Translations under genes and position numbers: made by a program | In this document: positions 1-8,562 of the stretch, one piece after another | How the letters are laid out: each line of letters opens with the position of its first letter | Numbering within the stretch: position 1 is the stretch's first letter | Assembly (NCBI GenBank): GCA_013288335.1 | Contig: JABDCC010000007.1 | Coordinates: 1-59,650 of the forward strand | Source: Alphaproteobacteria bacterium | GTDB taxonomy: Bacteria > Pseudomonadota > Alphaproteobacteria > Rickettsiales > JABCZZ01 | DNA length: 59,650 nt | Reading direction: 5' to 3' | The notes under the pieces: generated by a model | Database searches by the model: none | What the model saw: only the letters and a program-made list of their open reading frames with translations | What the model was told of the DNA's origin: nothing

Positions 1-232
1 GTGTCGCGCGCCATAAGAAGCTGTTTACACCGAGCCCTACACTCGCGGTTTTATCGGAGCCGCCGAGAGAGAGCAATCCGCCGCCATTCGTCACACTTCC
101 GCGGCTTTCCTTAAGCTCTAAATTGGAATTCACCGGGGCATCGGCTTTGCCGCCTGAAAACAACCCGCATGCGGAAAGCAAGCCCAGCAAAAGAATGCCG
201 GAAGCGCAATTTATTATTAGTTTTTTGTTCAT
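1..232 (-). CDS. DUF3576 family lipoprotein, N-terminal part
   Basis: The reading frame starts at the ATG at 232 and runs off the left edge of the window, so only about 77 residues are seen. The N-terminus is a lipoprotein signal: two lysines, a hydrophobic stretch and the lipobox LLSACG, so Cys22 would be lipidated and the protein anchored in a membrane. A Gly/Ser-rich segment follows, and the visible part ends in VGLGVNSFLWRAT, which I recognise as the start of the conserved DUF3576 core. The family is typical of Alphaproteobacteria and often precedes leuS, lptE and holA; those genes would lie outside this window. Its molecular function is unknown. It diverges from purD with about 60 bases between the two start codons. 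Confidence 0.75.
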   Translation of the reverse strand, partial: MNKKLIINCASGILLLGLLSACGLFSGGKADAPVNSNLELKESRGSVTNGGGLLSLGGSDKTASVGLGVNSFLWRAT

Positions 233-292
233 GGCTTATGTATATAGGGAAACAAATTGCTGTTGCAACAGGAAACACTGGGAAACACCGAA

Positions 293-1549
293 ATGAAAAT
301 TTTAATTATTGGCGCAGGCGGCAGGGAACACGCGCTTGCATGGCGTATCAAGCAATCGCCGCTCGTGACACACGTATTTTGCGCGCCGGGTAATGGCGGT
401 ATTTCACAAGATGTAACTAATGTAGCGCTCGGTTCACAGGAGGACTTGGTAAAATTCTGCAAAAAAGAAGCAATTGATTTTGTGGTGATTGGGCCGGAAA
501 CACCGCTGGTGGATGGCCTTACTGATACACTAAACGCCAATAATATAGCCGTGTTTGGTCCTTCGGCGAAGGCAGCGCAGCTTGAAGGCTCCAAAGGTTT
601 TACCAAGAATCTTTGCCGCAAATATAATATACCGACTGCCGCTTACGAGTGTTTTGACGAAATGGATTTGGCGCTCGATTACATCAAGAAAAAAGGCGCT
701 CCCATAGTGATTAAAGCCGACGGACTTGCGGCAGGCAAAGGCGTAGTAGTGGCGATGACAGAAGCCGAAGCGTTAGCCGCTGTGCGCGAGATTATGGGCG
801 GAAAATTTGGCTCCGCAGGGGCAACCGTGGTCATTGAAGAATTTATGGAAGGCGAAGAAGTGAGCTTCTTTGCGTTGACCGATGGCACGGAGGCAATCGA
901 ATTTGGCTCAGCACAGGATCACAAGCGTGTAGGCGATGGCGATACCGGCCCCAATACGGGCGGCATGGGAACGTATGCTCCAGCACCGATTATGAGCGAT
1001 GCGTTGCGTAAACGCGTAATGGATGAAATCATATTGCCGACGGTAAACGCAATGGCCACCGAAAAAATGCCATTTAAGGGCGTGTTGTTCGCTGGGCTCA
1101 TGATTACCAAAACGGGCCCTAAGCTCATTGAATATAATGTGCGTTTTGGCGACCCTGAAACACAATCGCTCATGATGCGCTTAGAATCAGATTTAGTGCC
1201 AGCATTACTCGCTTGCGCGCGCGGCGGCCTTAAAAAGGTGGAGATTAAATTTAAAAAAGAAGCTGCTTTATGCGTGGTGATGGCAGCAAAGGGCTACCCA
1301 GGAGATTACAAAAAAGGCAGTATAATTAAGGGATTAGACAAAGCCTCCATGCTTGCAAACGTCAAAATCTTCCACGCTGGAACCGAAATGAAGGACGGTA
1401 ACATAATTGCGACCGGCGGCAGAGTGCTTGGGGTGACAGCGCTTGGAGCCACCATTAAAGACGCGCAAGCCCTTGCCTATAAAGCTGTGGATAGCATCGA
1501 CTGGCCGGAAGGCTTTTGTCGTAGGGATATTGGTAGTAAGGTTATCTGA
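293..1549 (+). CDS. purD: phosphoribosylamine-glycine ligase (GAR synthetase)
   Basis: PurD joins glycine to phosphoribosylamine with ATP in the second step of de novo purine synthesis. The 418-residue protein has the N-terminal dinucleotide-like motif ILIIGAGGREHAL and an ATP-grasp core with KADGLAAGKGV, followed by GDGDTGPNTGGMG and EYNVRFGDPE, all hallmarks of the family. Length is normal. An in-frame start 36 bases upstream exists, but the ATG at 293 puts the family N-terminus MKILIIGAGG first and is preferred. It is a single-gene unit here; purE and purK lie 17 kb away. The gene ends just before a hairpin terminator shared with the convergent cold-shock gene. Confidence 0.96.
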   Translation: MKILIIGAGGREHALAWRIKQSPLVTHVFCAPGNGGISQDVTNVALGSQEDLVKFCKKEAIDFVVIGPETPLVDGLTDTLNANNIAVFGPSAKAAQLEGSKGFTKNLCRKYNIPTAAYECFDEMDLALDYIKKKGAPIVIKADGLAAGKGVVVAMTEAEALAAVREIMGGKFGSAGATVVIEEFMEGEEVSFFALTDGTEAIEFGSAQDHKRVGDGDTGPNTGGMGTYAPAPIMSDALRKRVMDEIILPTVNAMATEKMPFKGVLFAGLMITKTGPKLIEYNVRFGDPETQSLMMRLESDLVPALLACARGGLKKVEIKFKKEAALCVVMAAKGYPGDYKKGSIIKGLDKASMLANVKIFHAGTEMKDGNIIATGGRVLGVTALGATIKDAQALAYKAVDSIDWPEGFCRRDIGSKVI

Positions 1550-1555
1550 TAAAAA

Positions 1556-1587
1556 AAAGAGGCGCTGAAATAAATCAACGCCTCTTT
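1556..1587. terminator. bidirectional hairpin terminator between purD and csp
   Basis: AAAGAGGCG at 1556-1564 pairs with CGCCTCTTT at 1579-1587 across a 14-base loop. On the minus strand the stem is followed by a run of eight T, which makes a good intrinsic terminator for the cold-shock gene. On the plus strand the stem itself ends in CTTT only, so it is weaker for purD. Confidence 0.8.
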
Positions 1588-1649
1588 GAGTCGATCGTAA
1601 ATTAAACACTATGCCAAAAGGCAAAAAATGAGAAATTTAGTGTAAAGTC

Positions 1650-1853
1650 TTAAGCAACTTTAAGATTTACAGCCGAAGATTTGCCTTTTTCCATAGCAAT
1701 TTCGAATTCAACACGCTGACCTTCCATCAAAGTGCGAAGGCCGGCTTTCTGCACAGCAGAAATATGAACGAATACGTCTTTAGAACCATCTTCTGGTTGA
1801 ACAAAGCCGTAACCTTTTATGGTGTTGAACCATTTAACGATACCTGTAGCCAT
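1650..1853 (-). CDS. cold-shock domain protein
   Basis: This 67-residue protein is a single cold-shock domain. The RNA-binding motifs are visible: RNP1 as KGYGFV near residues 13-18 and RNP2 as VFVHI near 27-31. It starts [10 protein letters not shown], like CspA-type proteins, which act in the cytoplasm as single-stranded RNA or DNA chaperones. An AGAGG ribosome-binding sequence sits about nine bases before the ATG. It is monocistronic, ends 60 bases before an intrinsic terminator, and has up to 257 bases of upstream DNA. That would allow a long leader like those of cold-regulated csp genes. Cold induction itself cannot be read from the sequence. Confidence 0.95.
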   Translation of the reverse strand: MATGIVKWFNTIKGYGFVQPEDGSKDVFVHISAVQKAGLRTLMEGQRVEFEIAMEKGKSSAVNLKVA

Positions 1854-1996
1854 AATAAAAAACCTCTAATAATTAAACAATGATAACAAACAATGCTGGC
1901 GTTTGTCGTCAGTGCAGATTATAGAGGCAGAAAGCGGGCTTCCGGCTACCAATTCTGCAAGTCAAGAAGCGACCGCATTATTCATTGCGCATGACT

Positions 1997-2012
1997 TTAA
2001 ACCGAAGTTTAA
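1997..2012 (-). other. hairpin with C(UUCG)G tetraloop upstream of csp
   Basis: On the minus strand TTAAAC-TTCG-GTTTAA forms a perfect 6-bp stem closed by the very stable C(UUCG)G tetraloop. It lies 144-159 bases before the csp start codon. If the transcript starts further upstream, this would be a leader hairpin. A TATAAT at about 1918-1923 (minus) has no good -35 partner, so the transcription start is not settled. Confidence 0.45.
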
Positions 2013-2110
2013 GGCACGAACGCCAACTACAGTAACAGAAAAACCCTAAAAGGGAAGAAATTTATAGGTGCAGCGGAAATTAGCAGGTTTATGCTATTTG
2101 CCCTGGATAA

Positions 2111-2773
2111 CTAGTCGAGCAATTTTTTGATAAAAGGAATGGTAATTTCTCTTTTATTTTCAAGACTTACGCGCTCTATTTTTTCTGTAATATCACGCGC
2201 TGCGGCGAAGGAACGCTCAATTCTCTTTATAATATAATCCAGTATTTCATCGTTTACTCTGAGTTGGCGGTCGGTAAAGCCTTTGGACAGGAACACACGC
2301 AGCAGCAATTCATCCGGCGGATTTATATGGGCAGTGGGTAGCGCAAGCAGGCGCGAGCGCAAATCTGGTAAGGCAAATGCAAGTTCTTTGGCGGGCAGGG
2401 TAGAGGTAAGTAGCAAAGATGCACCGGAGGTCTCCGCATGGCGCAACAGGTGAAATAGTGCCGACTCATCTTTTATATGTTGAATATTTTCCAGTACTGC
2501 CGAAGCTTTATTTGGCCATATCTTTTCGGAAGGAGCTGTGCCGATTGCAGATTCATCCAATATAACCCCTTTAACTCTGGCGAGCCAGCGATAGCAGAGG
2601 TGGGTTTTACCACTTGCTTCCGGCCCTGTTAAAATTGCAATTTTGCTACCTGCAGAATTAGCGGAAGGCCAGCTATCAATAAAATTAACCGCTTCTGCAT
2701 TGGCATCCGAGATTATAAAATCTTCAGGAGCATAGCTAGGTTGCGCTTGCCAATTAAATATAAGCTGGGGCAT
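2111..2773 (-). CDS. hda: DnaA-related regulator of replication initiation (Hda/HdaA)
   Basis: The 220-residue protein resembles DnaA domain III plus its lid but lacks the DNA-binding domain IV, as in Hda. It starts PQLIFNWQ, contains a P-loop GPEASGKTH near residues 50-58, and has a DLRSRL segment of sensor/box VII type near 136-141. Hda-type proteins bind the sliding clamp and promote hydrolysis of ATP bound to DnaA after initiation. A clamp-binding motif would be expected at the N-terminus and PQLIFN fits loosely. The gene starts two bases after the stop of the permease gene, so the two are probably co-transcribed. This pairing is common in Alphaproteobacteria. Confidence 0.85.
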   Translation of the reverse strand: MPQLIFNWQAQPSYAPEDFIISDANAEAVNFIDSWPSANSAGSKIAILTGPEASGKTHLCYRWLARVKGVILDESAIGTAPSEKIWPNKASAVLENIQHIKDESALFHLLRHAETSGASLLLTSTLPAKELAFALPDLRSRLLALPTAHINPPDELLLRVFLSKGFTDRQLRVNDEILDYIIKRIERSFAAARDITEKIERVSLENKREITIPFIKKLLD

Positions 2774-2775
2774 GA

Positions 2776-3864
2776 TTATTTAGGCTTATCTAAATAGAGC
2801 GTGCTTTTCATATATTGTGCTATTGCAAAGCGTACCAGCACACCGATGACGGCAGTAACTGGTACCGAAATCAGCACGCCAACAAAGCCAAAAAGCGCTG
2901 CACCTGAAAGCATGCCAAAAATAATCCATAGAGGATGCAGCCCCACTTTGCTACCTACCAGACGAGGAGTAATAAGCCCGCTTTCCAGTGACATACCCAC
3001 CATATAGGTCAGCACTATCAGTAACAAATGTATATTTGCGCCAAACTGGAAAAGCCCGACTGTGACACTCAGTACAAAACAAGTTGCAATACCCACAAAC
3101 GGGATAAATAAAAGAAACCCGGTAAGCATACCAAGACCCAAGGCAAAATTAAGCCCAAATGCCGAAAGCACTAAACTATAATAACACGCCATAATGAGGC
3201 ATACATTCGTCTGTCCACGGATAAAGCCGGAAAGGGTGCGGTCTATTGCAAGCAATTGCTGGCGAATTACTCGGGCATTTTTACGCGGAAGCAGTTTATT
3301 AAGGCGTTGTACCAATTTATCCCAGTCACGCAGCAGATAGAATGCAACTACCGGTGTGATAAATATAAGTGACAATATATTGAGCAGTGCAAGGCCGGAT
3401 TGCAGAATATCCGAGAATAATTTTCCTACAAAGCCTGCTATGGTTCCACTGAAATTGCTGACAGCATCTTTGATTGCGCCGGACTGCTCGGGACTTAAAC
3501 GGGATATATAGTCATTTACATCGTCGCTATATTTGTCCTGAAGTCCGCGTATATAGTCCGGCAAGTTCTGCAGGAGCATGTTCAGCTGGTGACTGATTAA
3601 AGGCACCAGGATAACGCATAATATAATAGCAAGTGCAAAAAATGATATGGTAATGACGGCGGCGGACAGGGAGCGTGACCAGTGTAGTTCTCTGAGCTTG
3701 CGCACTGCAGGATCAAGGAAATAAGCGGCGAGCATGCCTACGACAAAAGGAAGTAAGATGCTTTTTATGAGTGCAAGGAAGCCAAAAAACAAAATAATGC
3801 CAACAGGCCAGAACCACACCTGAAAGCGTGGGGAATTTTTGAAATGTGCGGGTGCAGGGCTCAT
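2776..3864 (-). CDS. AI-2E/PerM family membrane permease
   Basis: The 362-residue integral membrane protein has about eight hydrophobic segments. The first pair lies near residues 15-55 and a cluster fills roughly 210-350. Its layout, a soluble stretch between TM pairs and a C-terminal SVPVTAVIGVLVRF, is that of the AI-2E transporter superfamily (PerM/YdiK/TqsA). The substrate cannot be inferred; family members range from autoinducer export to sodium/proton exchange. It lies directly before hda in a two-gene unit and diverges from the cpa operon. Confidence 0.85.
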   Translation of the reverse strand: MSPAPAHFKNSPRFQVWFWPVGIILFFGFLALIKSILLPFVVGMLAAYFLDPAVRKLRELHWSRSLSAAVITISFFALAIILCVILVPLISHQLNMLLQNLPDYIRGLQDKYSDDVNDYISRLSPEQSGAIKDAVSNFSGTIAGFVGKLFSDILQSGLALLNILSLIFITPVVAFYLLRDWDKLVQRLNKLLPRKNARVIRQQLLAIDRTLSGFIRGQTNVCLIMACYYSLVLSAFGLNFALGLGMLTGFLLFIPFVGIATCFVLSVTVGLFQFGANIHLLLIVLTYMVGMSLESGLITPRLVGSKVGLHPLWIIFGMLSGAALFGFVGVLISVPVTAVIGVLVRFAIAQYMKSTLYLDKPK

Positions 3865-4165
3865 TATATCTTAATAATCGTTTTTACCCCGGCAATATAC
3901 TCTGTATTATATTAAAGGCAATTTAAACCTAATTTTAGGATACTGCATTAGGCTGAATGGATATGAAAGCGATCTTAAATTGTAGTCTTTATACCTAGCA
4001 ATACCTAAGAGAAACCTTGCTGATTGATAAGCTTTTATGTCGCAGTGTGCATTTTTTTTGCAACAACATGCTTTTTTAGTTTGAATGTTAGTGCCAATTA
4101 ATATAGCAAGTATCTGAGAGTCAGTATATCTGGTGCTGTAAGAAAATAGGGTGGGGCTATAAAAT
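3865..4165. promoter_or_regulatory. 301-base intergenic region between the permease gene and cpaB
   Basis: No credible gene lies here; the one minus-strand frame crossing it runs into cpaB, is rich in Cys, Ile and Tyr, and looks non-coding. The stretch is AT-rich and must hold divergent promoters. TTGAAT (4081-4086) and TATAGC (4102-4107), 15 bases apart, are a weak candidate promoter for cpaB. A purine-rich GGTGGGG before the ATG at 4166 can serve as ribosome-binding site. Confidence 0.5.
3912..3926. promoter_or_regulatory. CtrA-type box upstream of cpaB
   Basis: TTAA at 3912-3915 and TTAA at 3923-3926 are separated by exactly seven bases, matching the core TTAA-N7-TTAA of the alphaproteobacterial response regulator CtrA. 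It lies 48 bases from the permease start and 240 bases from cpaB. In Caulobacter pilus genes belong to the CtrA regulon, which makes the place plausible. The N7 core differs from the three other boxes in this window, and such a match can occur by chance in AT-rich DNA. Confidence 0.35.
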
Positions 4166-5119
4166 ATGCGTCTAATAATTATGTTTGTTGCGATTTTACT
4201 CGCTGCCGTTGCTTTTTTTATCACAATGCACTTTACCTCATCTGCTCCAGTGGCGAAGGATCAGCCACTTCCGGTCGTTGAGCCAAAGGTGGTAGTAGAA
4301 AAAATTCCCACTGTGGATGTATATACTGCAAAACAAGACATACCTATCGGAACGATTATTACCCAGGATATGCTTGATATCCAACCATGGCCCCGTCATC
4401 TTCTACTGCCAGACATGATCTTGTCTGAGCCAGGTAAGCCGCCAGAAGTCTTGAAGATGATCGCGCGTACTCCCTTCCAAAAAGGTGAGCCGATTATCAT
4501 GAACAAGCTTGCTAATGACAAAGATCCGAGCTTCCTTGCTGCTTCTCTTGGAGAGGGTATGCGTCTCATTACCGTTGCGGTTGATGGGGTGAGTGGTGCA
4601 GGTGGATTTGTGTTTCCGGGAGATCATGTGGACATTATTATTACACACGATGTTTCTTTGAATGTTTTAAATAACCCGATTCCTGGTAACGTAGTTGCGG
4701 GTGCACCCCAGCAGGCGCAGGCTACGGGAAGCTCTGCAAACGCAACTCCTGCTTCCGGCGGAAATCCGGCTGATAAAAAATCACCAGTAACTGAAGTGCT
4801 TGTTCCCGATGTAAAGGTGATGGCTGTTAACCAAAAAAGCACTGCACATGGCGGTGATGCTCCTTTAGTTCCGTCCAGTGTATCTTTAGAAGTGACCACG
4901 GATGCTGCGCAGAAAATTCGCTTAGCGGAAAACGGCAATGGACGTCTGTCTCTTGCGCTACGCTCTCTTAAAGATAAAAATGGCGAGCCGGTTCCTCATC
5001 CTACCACCGTTCTGGATCTGTCGCATTATACAGAAAATGCCCCCCCGGATAGTTCTGGAGGCTCGGTTATTATTGTGCGAGGCATTCAGTCTGAATCTGT
5101 GGAGGTATCGCACCCATGA
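4166..5119 (+). CDS. cpaB: Flp/Tad pilus assembly protein CpaB (RcpC)
   Basis: The 317-residue protein has an N-terminal membrane anchor or signal (residues 1-22), then a SAF-like domain with VDVYTAKQDIPIGTIITQDM near 50-70. The RcpC/CpaB core GEGMRLITVAVDGVSGAGGFVFPGD follows near 130-155. A Pro/Ala/Ser/Gly-rich linker separates this from a second beta-rich part. CpaB is an envelope component of the tight-adherence pilus machine and is thought to work with the CpaC secretin. It is the first gene of cpaBCDE; its stop codon overlaps the start of cpaC (ATGA). Confidence 0.9.
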   Translation: MRLIIMFVAILLAAVAFFITMHFTSSAPVAKDQPLPVVEPKVVVEKIPTVDVYTAKQDIPIGTIITQDMLDIQPWPRHLLLPDMILSEPGKPPEVLKMIARTPFQKGEPIIMNKLANDKDPSFLAASLGEGMRLITVAVDGVSGAGGFVFPGDHVDIIITHDVSLNVLNNPIPGNVVAGAPQQAQATGSSANATPASGGNPADKKSPVTEVLVPDVKVMAVNQKSTAHGGDAPLVPSSVSLEVTTDAAQKIRLAENGNGRLSLALRSLKDKNGEPVPHPTTVLDLSHYTENAPPDSSGGSVIIVRGIQSESVEVSHP

Positions 5120-6648
5120 TAGTTAACATAGGAAAATGCACTAAAATGCCGGTATATAAATATATGTATGCAGCTGCCTTTTGTGTAGGGCTGTTGTGCT
5201 CAATAAATGTTTCTGAGGCTGTTGCTAAGGATAACGCAAATGGTGATGTGGGGGGCGTTTTTGTTCCTAAAAGTCGTTCCGAGCTCGTCGTCGTTCCCCG
5301 TGATATTGCTGAAGTGGTTATAGCGGATCCCGATATTGCCGACGTTCATGTAATTGGTTCTAAGCGTGTCATCTTTATAGGTAAGAAAATCGGACGTACC
5401 AACGCCAAATTGTTTGATAAAGATAATAAAATTATTCGCCAGTTTGATGTGGTGGTGGGCTATGATTTGCCGGCAATACGCAAGGCTTTGCACACATATC
5501 TTCCTCATGAACGGATTGCAGTTGGACTTGTAAATACCAGCATAGCGATAAGTGGTGAGGTGAGTGATGCGGCGACTGCAGACAAGGCATTAAGCATTGT
5601 AAATAAATTTATAAATCAGCCATCTGATGCTTCTGGTGCGGGTGCATCTAGTGGTGGGGCTTCTGCGGCGCCAACGGGTGGCGGTGGCGCTTCCGCTGCT
5701 TCTGGTGGTGGAGCTACTGGAGCTGAAAGCGTGTTGAATTTGCTTAAAATATCTACTGGTCAGCAAGTTATGCTACGTGTGAGAGTGGGTGAAATTCAGC
5801 GTAATGCCATGAAAAATCTTGGCGTGAGTCTGACTACGTTTGGTGGTAATGGTAAGGTTAATTTTGCTACCGGGGACTCTATTGGTTCTTTTGACACGGG
5901 TTCCACGAATTTCCTTACAAGAACAACCCCCAGCAGTGCAGGATTATTGTTTGGTACTGCAACCAGTAATGGGTTGAGTCTTACGGGTGCTTTAGAAGCA
6001 TTGGAAACACAAGGATTGTTAAAGCTTCTTGCCGAACCAGATCTTGTGGCTATGTCTGGAGAAAAAGCAGAGTTTCTAGCTGGTGGTCAATTTCCTATTA
6101 CAGTTCCTCAGATAGGTGGAGGTACTGCGGTTAACACAGTTCAGTTCCAACCGTATGGTGTATCCGTACAGTTTGTACCTTATGTATTATCTGATGATCG
6201 TATTCGAATAGTGGTAGAGCCGGAAGTATCCGAGATAGATGAATCCGGTCAAATACAGACTGGAACTACTCCTGCGCTTATAACTCGTCGAGCAAAAACG
6301 ACCGTTGAATTAGCGCCAGGCGAAAGCTTTATGATTGCAGGGCTTATGAGTGACAGGCTTAATTCCAATATCAGTCAGATTCCTGGTGCATCCGAAATAC
6401 CAATATTGGGTGCGTTACTGCGCAGTACTGCTTATCAGCGTAACGAAACGGAATTGGTCATATCGGTTACCCCGTATCTGGTTGATCCATTGAAAAACAG
6501 CGATGTACGCTTACCTTCTGACGATTTCCGTCCTGCGAGCACGATGGAGCAGTTCTTTTATGGCTCACTTGTTTCCATGTCTGGCAACGAGTACCATCAG
6601 GCGCAGTCGCCAACTTTAGAAGGTCCACTTGGTTTTATTACTGACTAA
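5116..6648 (+). CDS. cpaC: Flp/Tad pilus secretin CpaC (RcpA)
   Basis: CpaC forms the outer-membrane secretin channel for the Flp pilus. The 510-residue protein has a hydrophobic export signal near 17-33. The conserved N-terminal domain of pilus secretins covers about 50-115, with PRDIAEVVIADPDIADVHVI and FIGKKIGRTNAKLFD. A BON-like region follows at about 115-165, then a low-complexity Gly/Ala/Ser linker at about 170-202. The C-terminal secretin domain spans about 285-470 and includes LLAEPDLVAMSGEKAEFLAGG and RNETELVISVTPYLVDP. The linker is longer and more Gly-rich than in many homologues. An alternative start at Met11 is possible. It is translationally coupled to cpaB. Confidence 0.93.
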   Translation: MIVNIGKCTKMPVYKYMYAAAFCVGLLCSINVSEAVAKDNANGDVGGVFVPKSRSELVVVPRDIAEVVIADPDIADVHVIGSKRVIFIGKKIGRTNAKLFDKDNKIIRQFDVVVGYDLPAIRKALHTYLPHERIAVGLVNTSIAISGEVSDAATADKALSIVNKFINQPSDASGAGASSGGASAAPTGGGGASAASGGGATGAESVLNLLKISTGQQVMLRVRVGEIQRNAMKNLGVSLTTFGGNGKVNFATGDSIGSFDTGSTNFLTRTTPSSAGLLFGTATSNGLSLTGALEALETQGLLKLLAEPDLVAMSGEKAEFLAGGQFPITVPQIGGGTAVNTVQFQPYGVSVQFVPYVLSDDRIRIVVEPEVSEIDESGQIQTGTTPALITRRAKTTVELAPGESFMIAGLMSDRLNSNISQIPGASEIPILGALLRSTAYQRNETELVISVTPYLVDPLKNSDVRLPSDDFRPASTMEQFFYGSLVSMSGNEYHQAQSPTLEGPLGFITD

Positions 6649-6668
6649 AGCTTAAAATATAGGTCACA

Positions 6669-7307
6669 ATGGGTTATGAAGTTATGATAAAGAAAATTTT
6701 GTATATATCTATCGTTAGTGGGGTTCTGGTTGCTTGCGCTACTATACCAAAGGAAGCTTATTTCAATCGTGGCGAACCTGAAAGTCTTCTTGATTTTTCA
6801 TCCGAGGTGGTAAATGTAAAAATAGAATCACCGGCCTCCGTACAGGATATAATAAGCCTGGTAAATCAGGAACAGCCTACGCGAGCTGAACTTAATTGCG
6901 CGGACGGCGATCCATTGTGCAAAGAAGTGCAAACCGTTGTTCATCAGTTTGGTATACCGGTTAAATATACCTCATCTACCGCTAATAATGCCTCCTTCAT
7001 TTATGAGCGTGTACTGGCACGTGATTGCGAAAACAGATACATTGATAGGCTGAATAACCCGTATAATCTTAATTATCCAACGTTTGGCTGTTCAACGGCG
7101 GTAAATATGGTCCAGATGGTGAGCGATAAACGTCAGTTCACCAGCCCTGCTATTATGGGGCCAACAGACGCAACCAAACCGTTGCAAGCTATGACTAATT
7201 ATAAAACACCGGTTGTGCCTGATACTAACTTTAGTTCTGAGGTTTCCAATAGCTCAGGCGTTAGTGGCACCACAGTCGGCACTAGCGGCGGCGGCGGTTC
7301 TAGATAA
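6669..7307 (+). CDS. cpaD: Flp/Tad pilus assembly lipoprotein CpaD
   Basis: This 212-residue protein starts with a lipoprotein signal (two lysines, hydrophobic core, lipobox LVAC near residues 19-22). It carries the CpaD signature in its second half: a Cys-containing segment followed by NPYNLNYPTFGCSTAVN and a downstream ATKP motif. CpaD is an outer-membrane lipoprotein that helps the CpaC secretin in related systems. The C-terminus is a Ser/Gly/Thr-rich tail. A second start at 6684 would give a more compact signal, but only the first has a fair ribosome-binding sequence (AGGT). It follows cpaC by 20 bases. Confidence 0.85.
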   Translation: MGYEVMIKKILYISIVSGVLVACATIPKEAYFNRGEPESLLDFSSEVVNVKIESPASVQDIISLVNQEQPTRAELNCADGDPLCKEVQTVVHQFGIPVKYTSSTANNASFIYERVLARDCENRYIDRLNNPYNLNYPTFGCSTAVNMVQMVSDKRQFTSPAIMGPTDATKPLQAMTNYKTPVVPDTNFSSEVSNSSGVSGTTVGTSGGGGSR

Positions 7308-7345
7308 TAGAACAATGTTTCGTTTGTGATGAAAGTTGTTTCCAA

Positions 7346-8554
7346 ATGAGTATTCAAAGTCCAGTAATGGCAATTATAGCTCATGAAAGTGAGCGAGAAT
7401 TTGCTATGCAGGTTGCAGACACCCATAACGGAATTAATGCCGATATAATTATAGGCAGTCCGCTTGATGCGGTTATGGCTATTTCGTCCCGCAGTGAGCC
7501 ACCACGGTATCTTATTATCGATATTGGCGAGCGCCAGCATGATATTTTACCTGAGATAGACACTATAGCGGAATATTGTGAGGTCGGAACACGGGTTGTT
7601 GTCATTGGCACAGTAAACGATGTAAGTTTTTACCGCGAATTACGCGCGCGCGGGGTCAGTGAATATTTTACCAAACCGGCCAAGATTGCCGATGTAAGAG
7701 CAGCGCTCTATTCAAAAAATATAACGGTAAGCAACGCTGTTAAAGGTAATGGAAAAGTACTTGCATTTATGAGCGCAGCGTCAGGTGACGGCGCGAGCAC
7801 TGTAGCGTTAAACACGGCATATGCACTTGCTACTGAACACCGTAAATCGGTTGTACTTGTAGATATGGATTATCAGTTTGGGATGGTAGCAAAGAATCTC
7901 GATTTGACCACGCCATTTGGCATTAAAGAACTGTTTGATAATCCTGATCGGGGCATAGATTCTACGCTGATAGAACGTATGATCGTATCTTATAAAAACA
8001 GCCGACTTAAAATCATTGCTGCTCCTAATGGTTTGCATAATATTCCTCACGTTGAAGAGGAATTGGTGTACAATCTCATTACTACACTTAAAAATGACTA
8101 TGATTTTGTGGTGCTCGATCTGCCACATATCTGGACACCACTCGTGTCGTCCGCTTTGACCCAGTCTAATCATGCGGTTATGGTTGCACAGTTATGGTTG
8201 CGTTCTATAACCCACTCATCGCGATTGCTTGCGGCGTGGCGCAGTGTGGGCATCCGAAATAATCAAATATCGCTTGTTGCTAACCGTAGTGGTTCAAAAT
8301 TCAAGGAAGCGGTCAGGGAAACTGATTTTGAACGTGTGTGTGGCTTGCCTTTTACTGCACATTTCAGCAATGATACCAAGAGTGTTATCGCTGCTGAAAA
8401 CAATGGCAGGACTATTATTGAGGGCAGTAATTCCGATCTCTTGCGCCAATTTAAAGAGTTTGCTGCTTATTTTGGCAAACAAGAAGTGGACAGCAATGCC
8501 GATGTGGCCGATTCTTTACTAAAATCAAAATTCTCAAGTCTGCTTAAGAAATAA
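7346..8554 (+). CDS. cpaE: Flp/Tad pilus localisation ATPase CpaE (TadZ)
   Basis: The 402-residue protein has a receiver-like N-terminal domain (about 1-125) and a ParA/MinD-type ATPase domain (about 135-380), as in CpaE/TadZ, which places the pilus machine at its site in the cell. The P-loop region reads SAASGDGASTVALN at 143-156, and DMDYQFG at 173-179 is the switch-like motif. The lysine-rich deviant Walker A of ParA is degenerate here, with GDGAST in place of GGxGKST, as in several TadZ proteins. The motor ATPase CpaF, platform proteins TadB/TadC, prepilin peptidase and pilin do not follow it. Confidence 0.9.
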   Translation: MSIQSPVMAIIAHESEREFAMQVADTHNGINADIIIGSPLDAVMAISSRSEPPRYLIIDIGERQHDILPEIDTIAEYCEVGTRVVVIGTVNDVSFYRELRARGVSEYFTKPAKIADVRAALYSKNITVSNAVKGNGKVLAFMSAASGDGASTVALNTAYALATEHRKSVVLVDMDYQFGMVAKNLDLTTPFGIKELFDNPDRGIDSTLIERMIVSYKNSRLKIIAAPNGLHNIPHVEEELVYNLITTLKNDYDFVVLDLPHIWTPLVSSALTQSNHAVMVAQLWLRSITHSSRLLAAWRSVGIRNNQISLVANRSGSKFKEAVRETDFERVCGLPFTAHFSNDTKSVIAAENNGRTIIEGSNSDLLRQFKEFAAYFGKQEVDSNADVADSLLKSKFSSLLKK

Positions 8555-8562
8555 ATTTTGAA

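Noticed and set aside
1997-2012. CtrA-type box before csp
   Set aside because: The two TTAA elements are eight bases apart, not seven; the sequence is better read as a UUCG hairpin.
3907-4224. Minus-strand frame of 105 codons before cpaB
   Set aside because: It overlaps the cpaB start and its composition (Cys, Ile, Tyr, Arg runs) is not protein-like; no ribosome-binding site.
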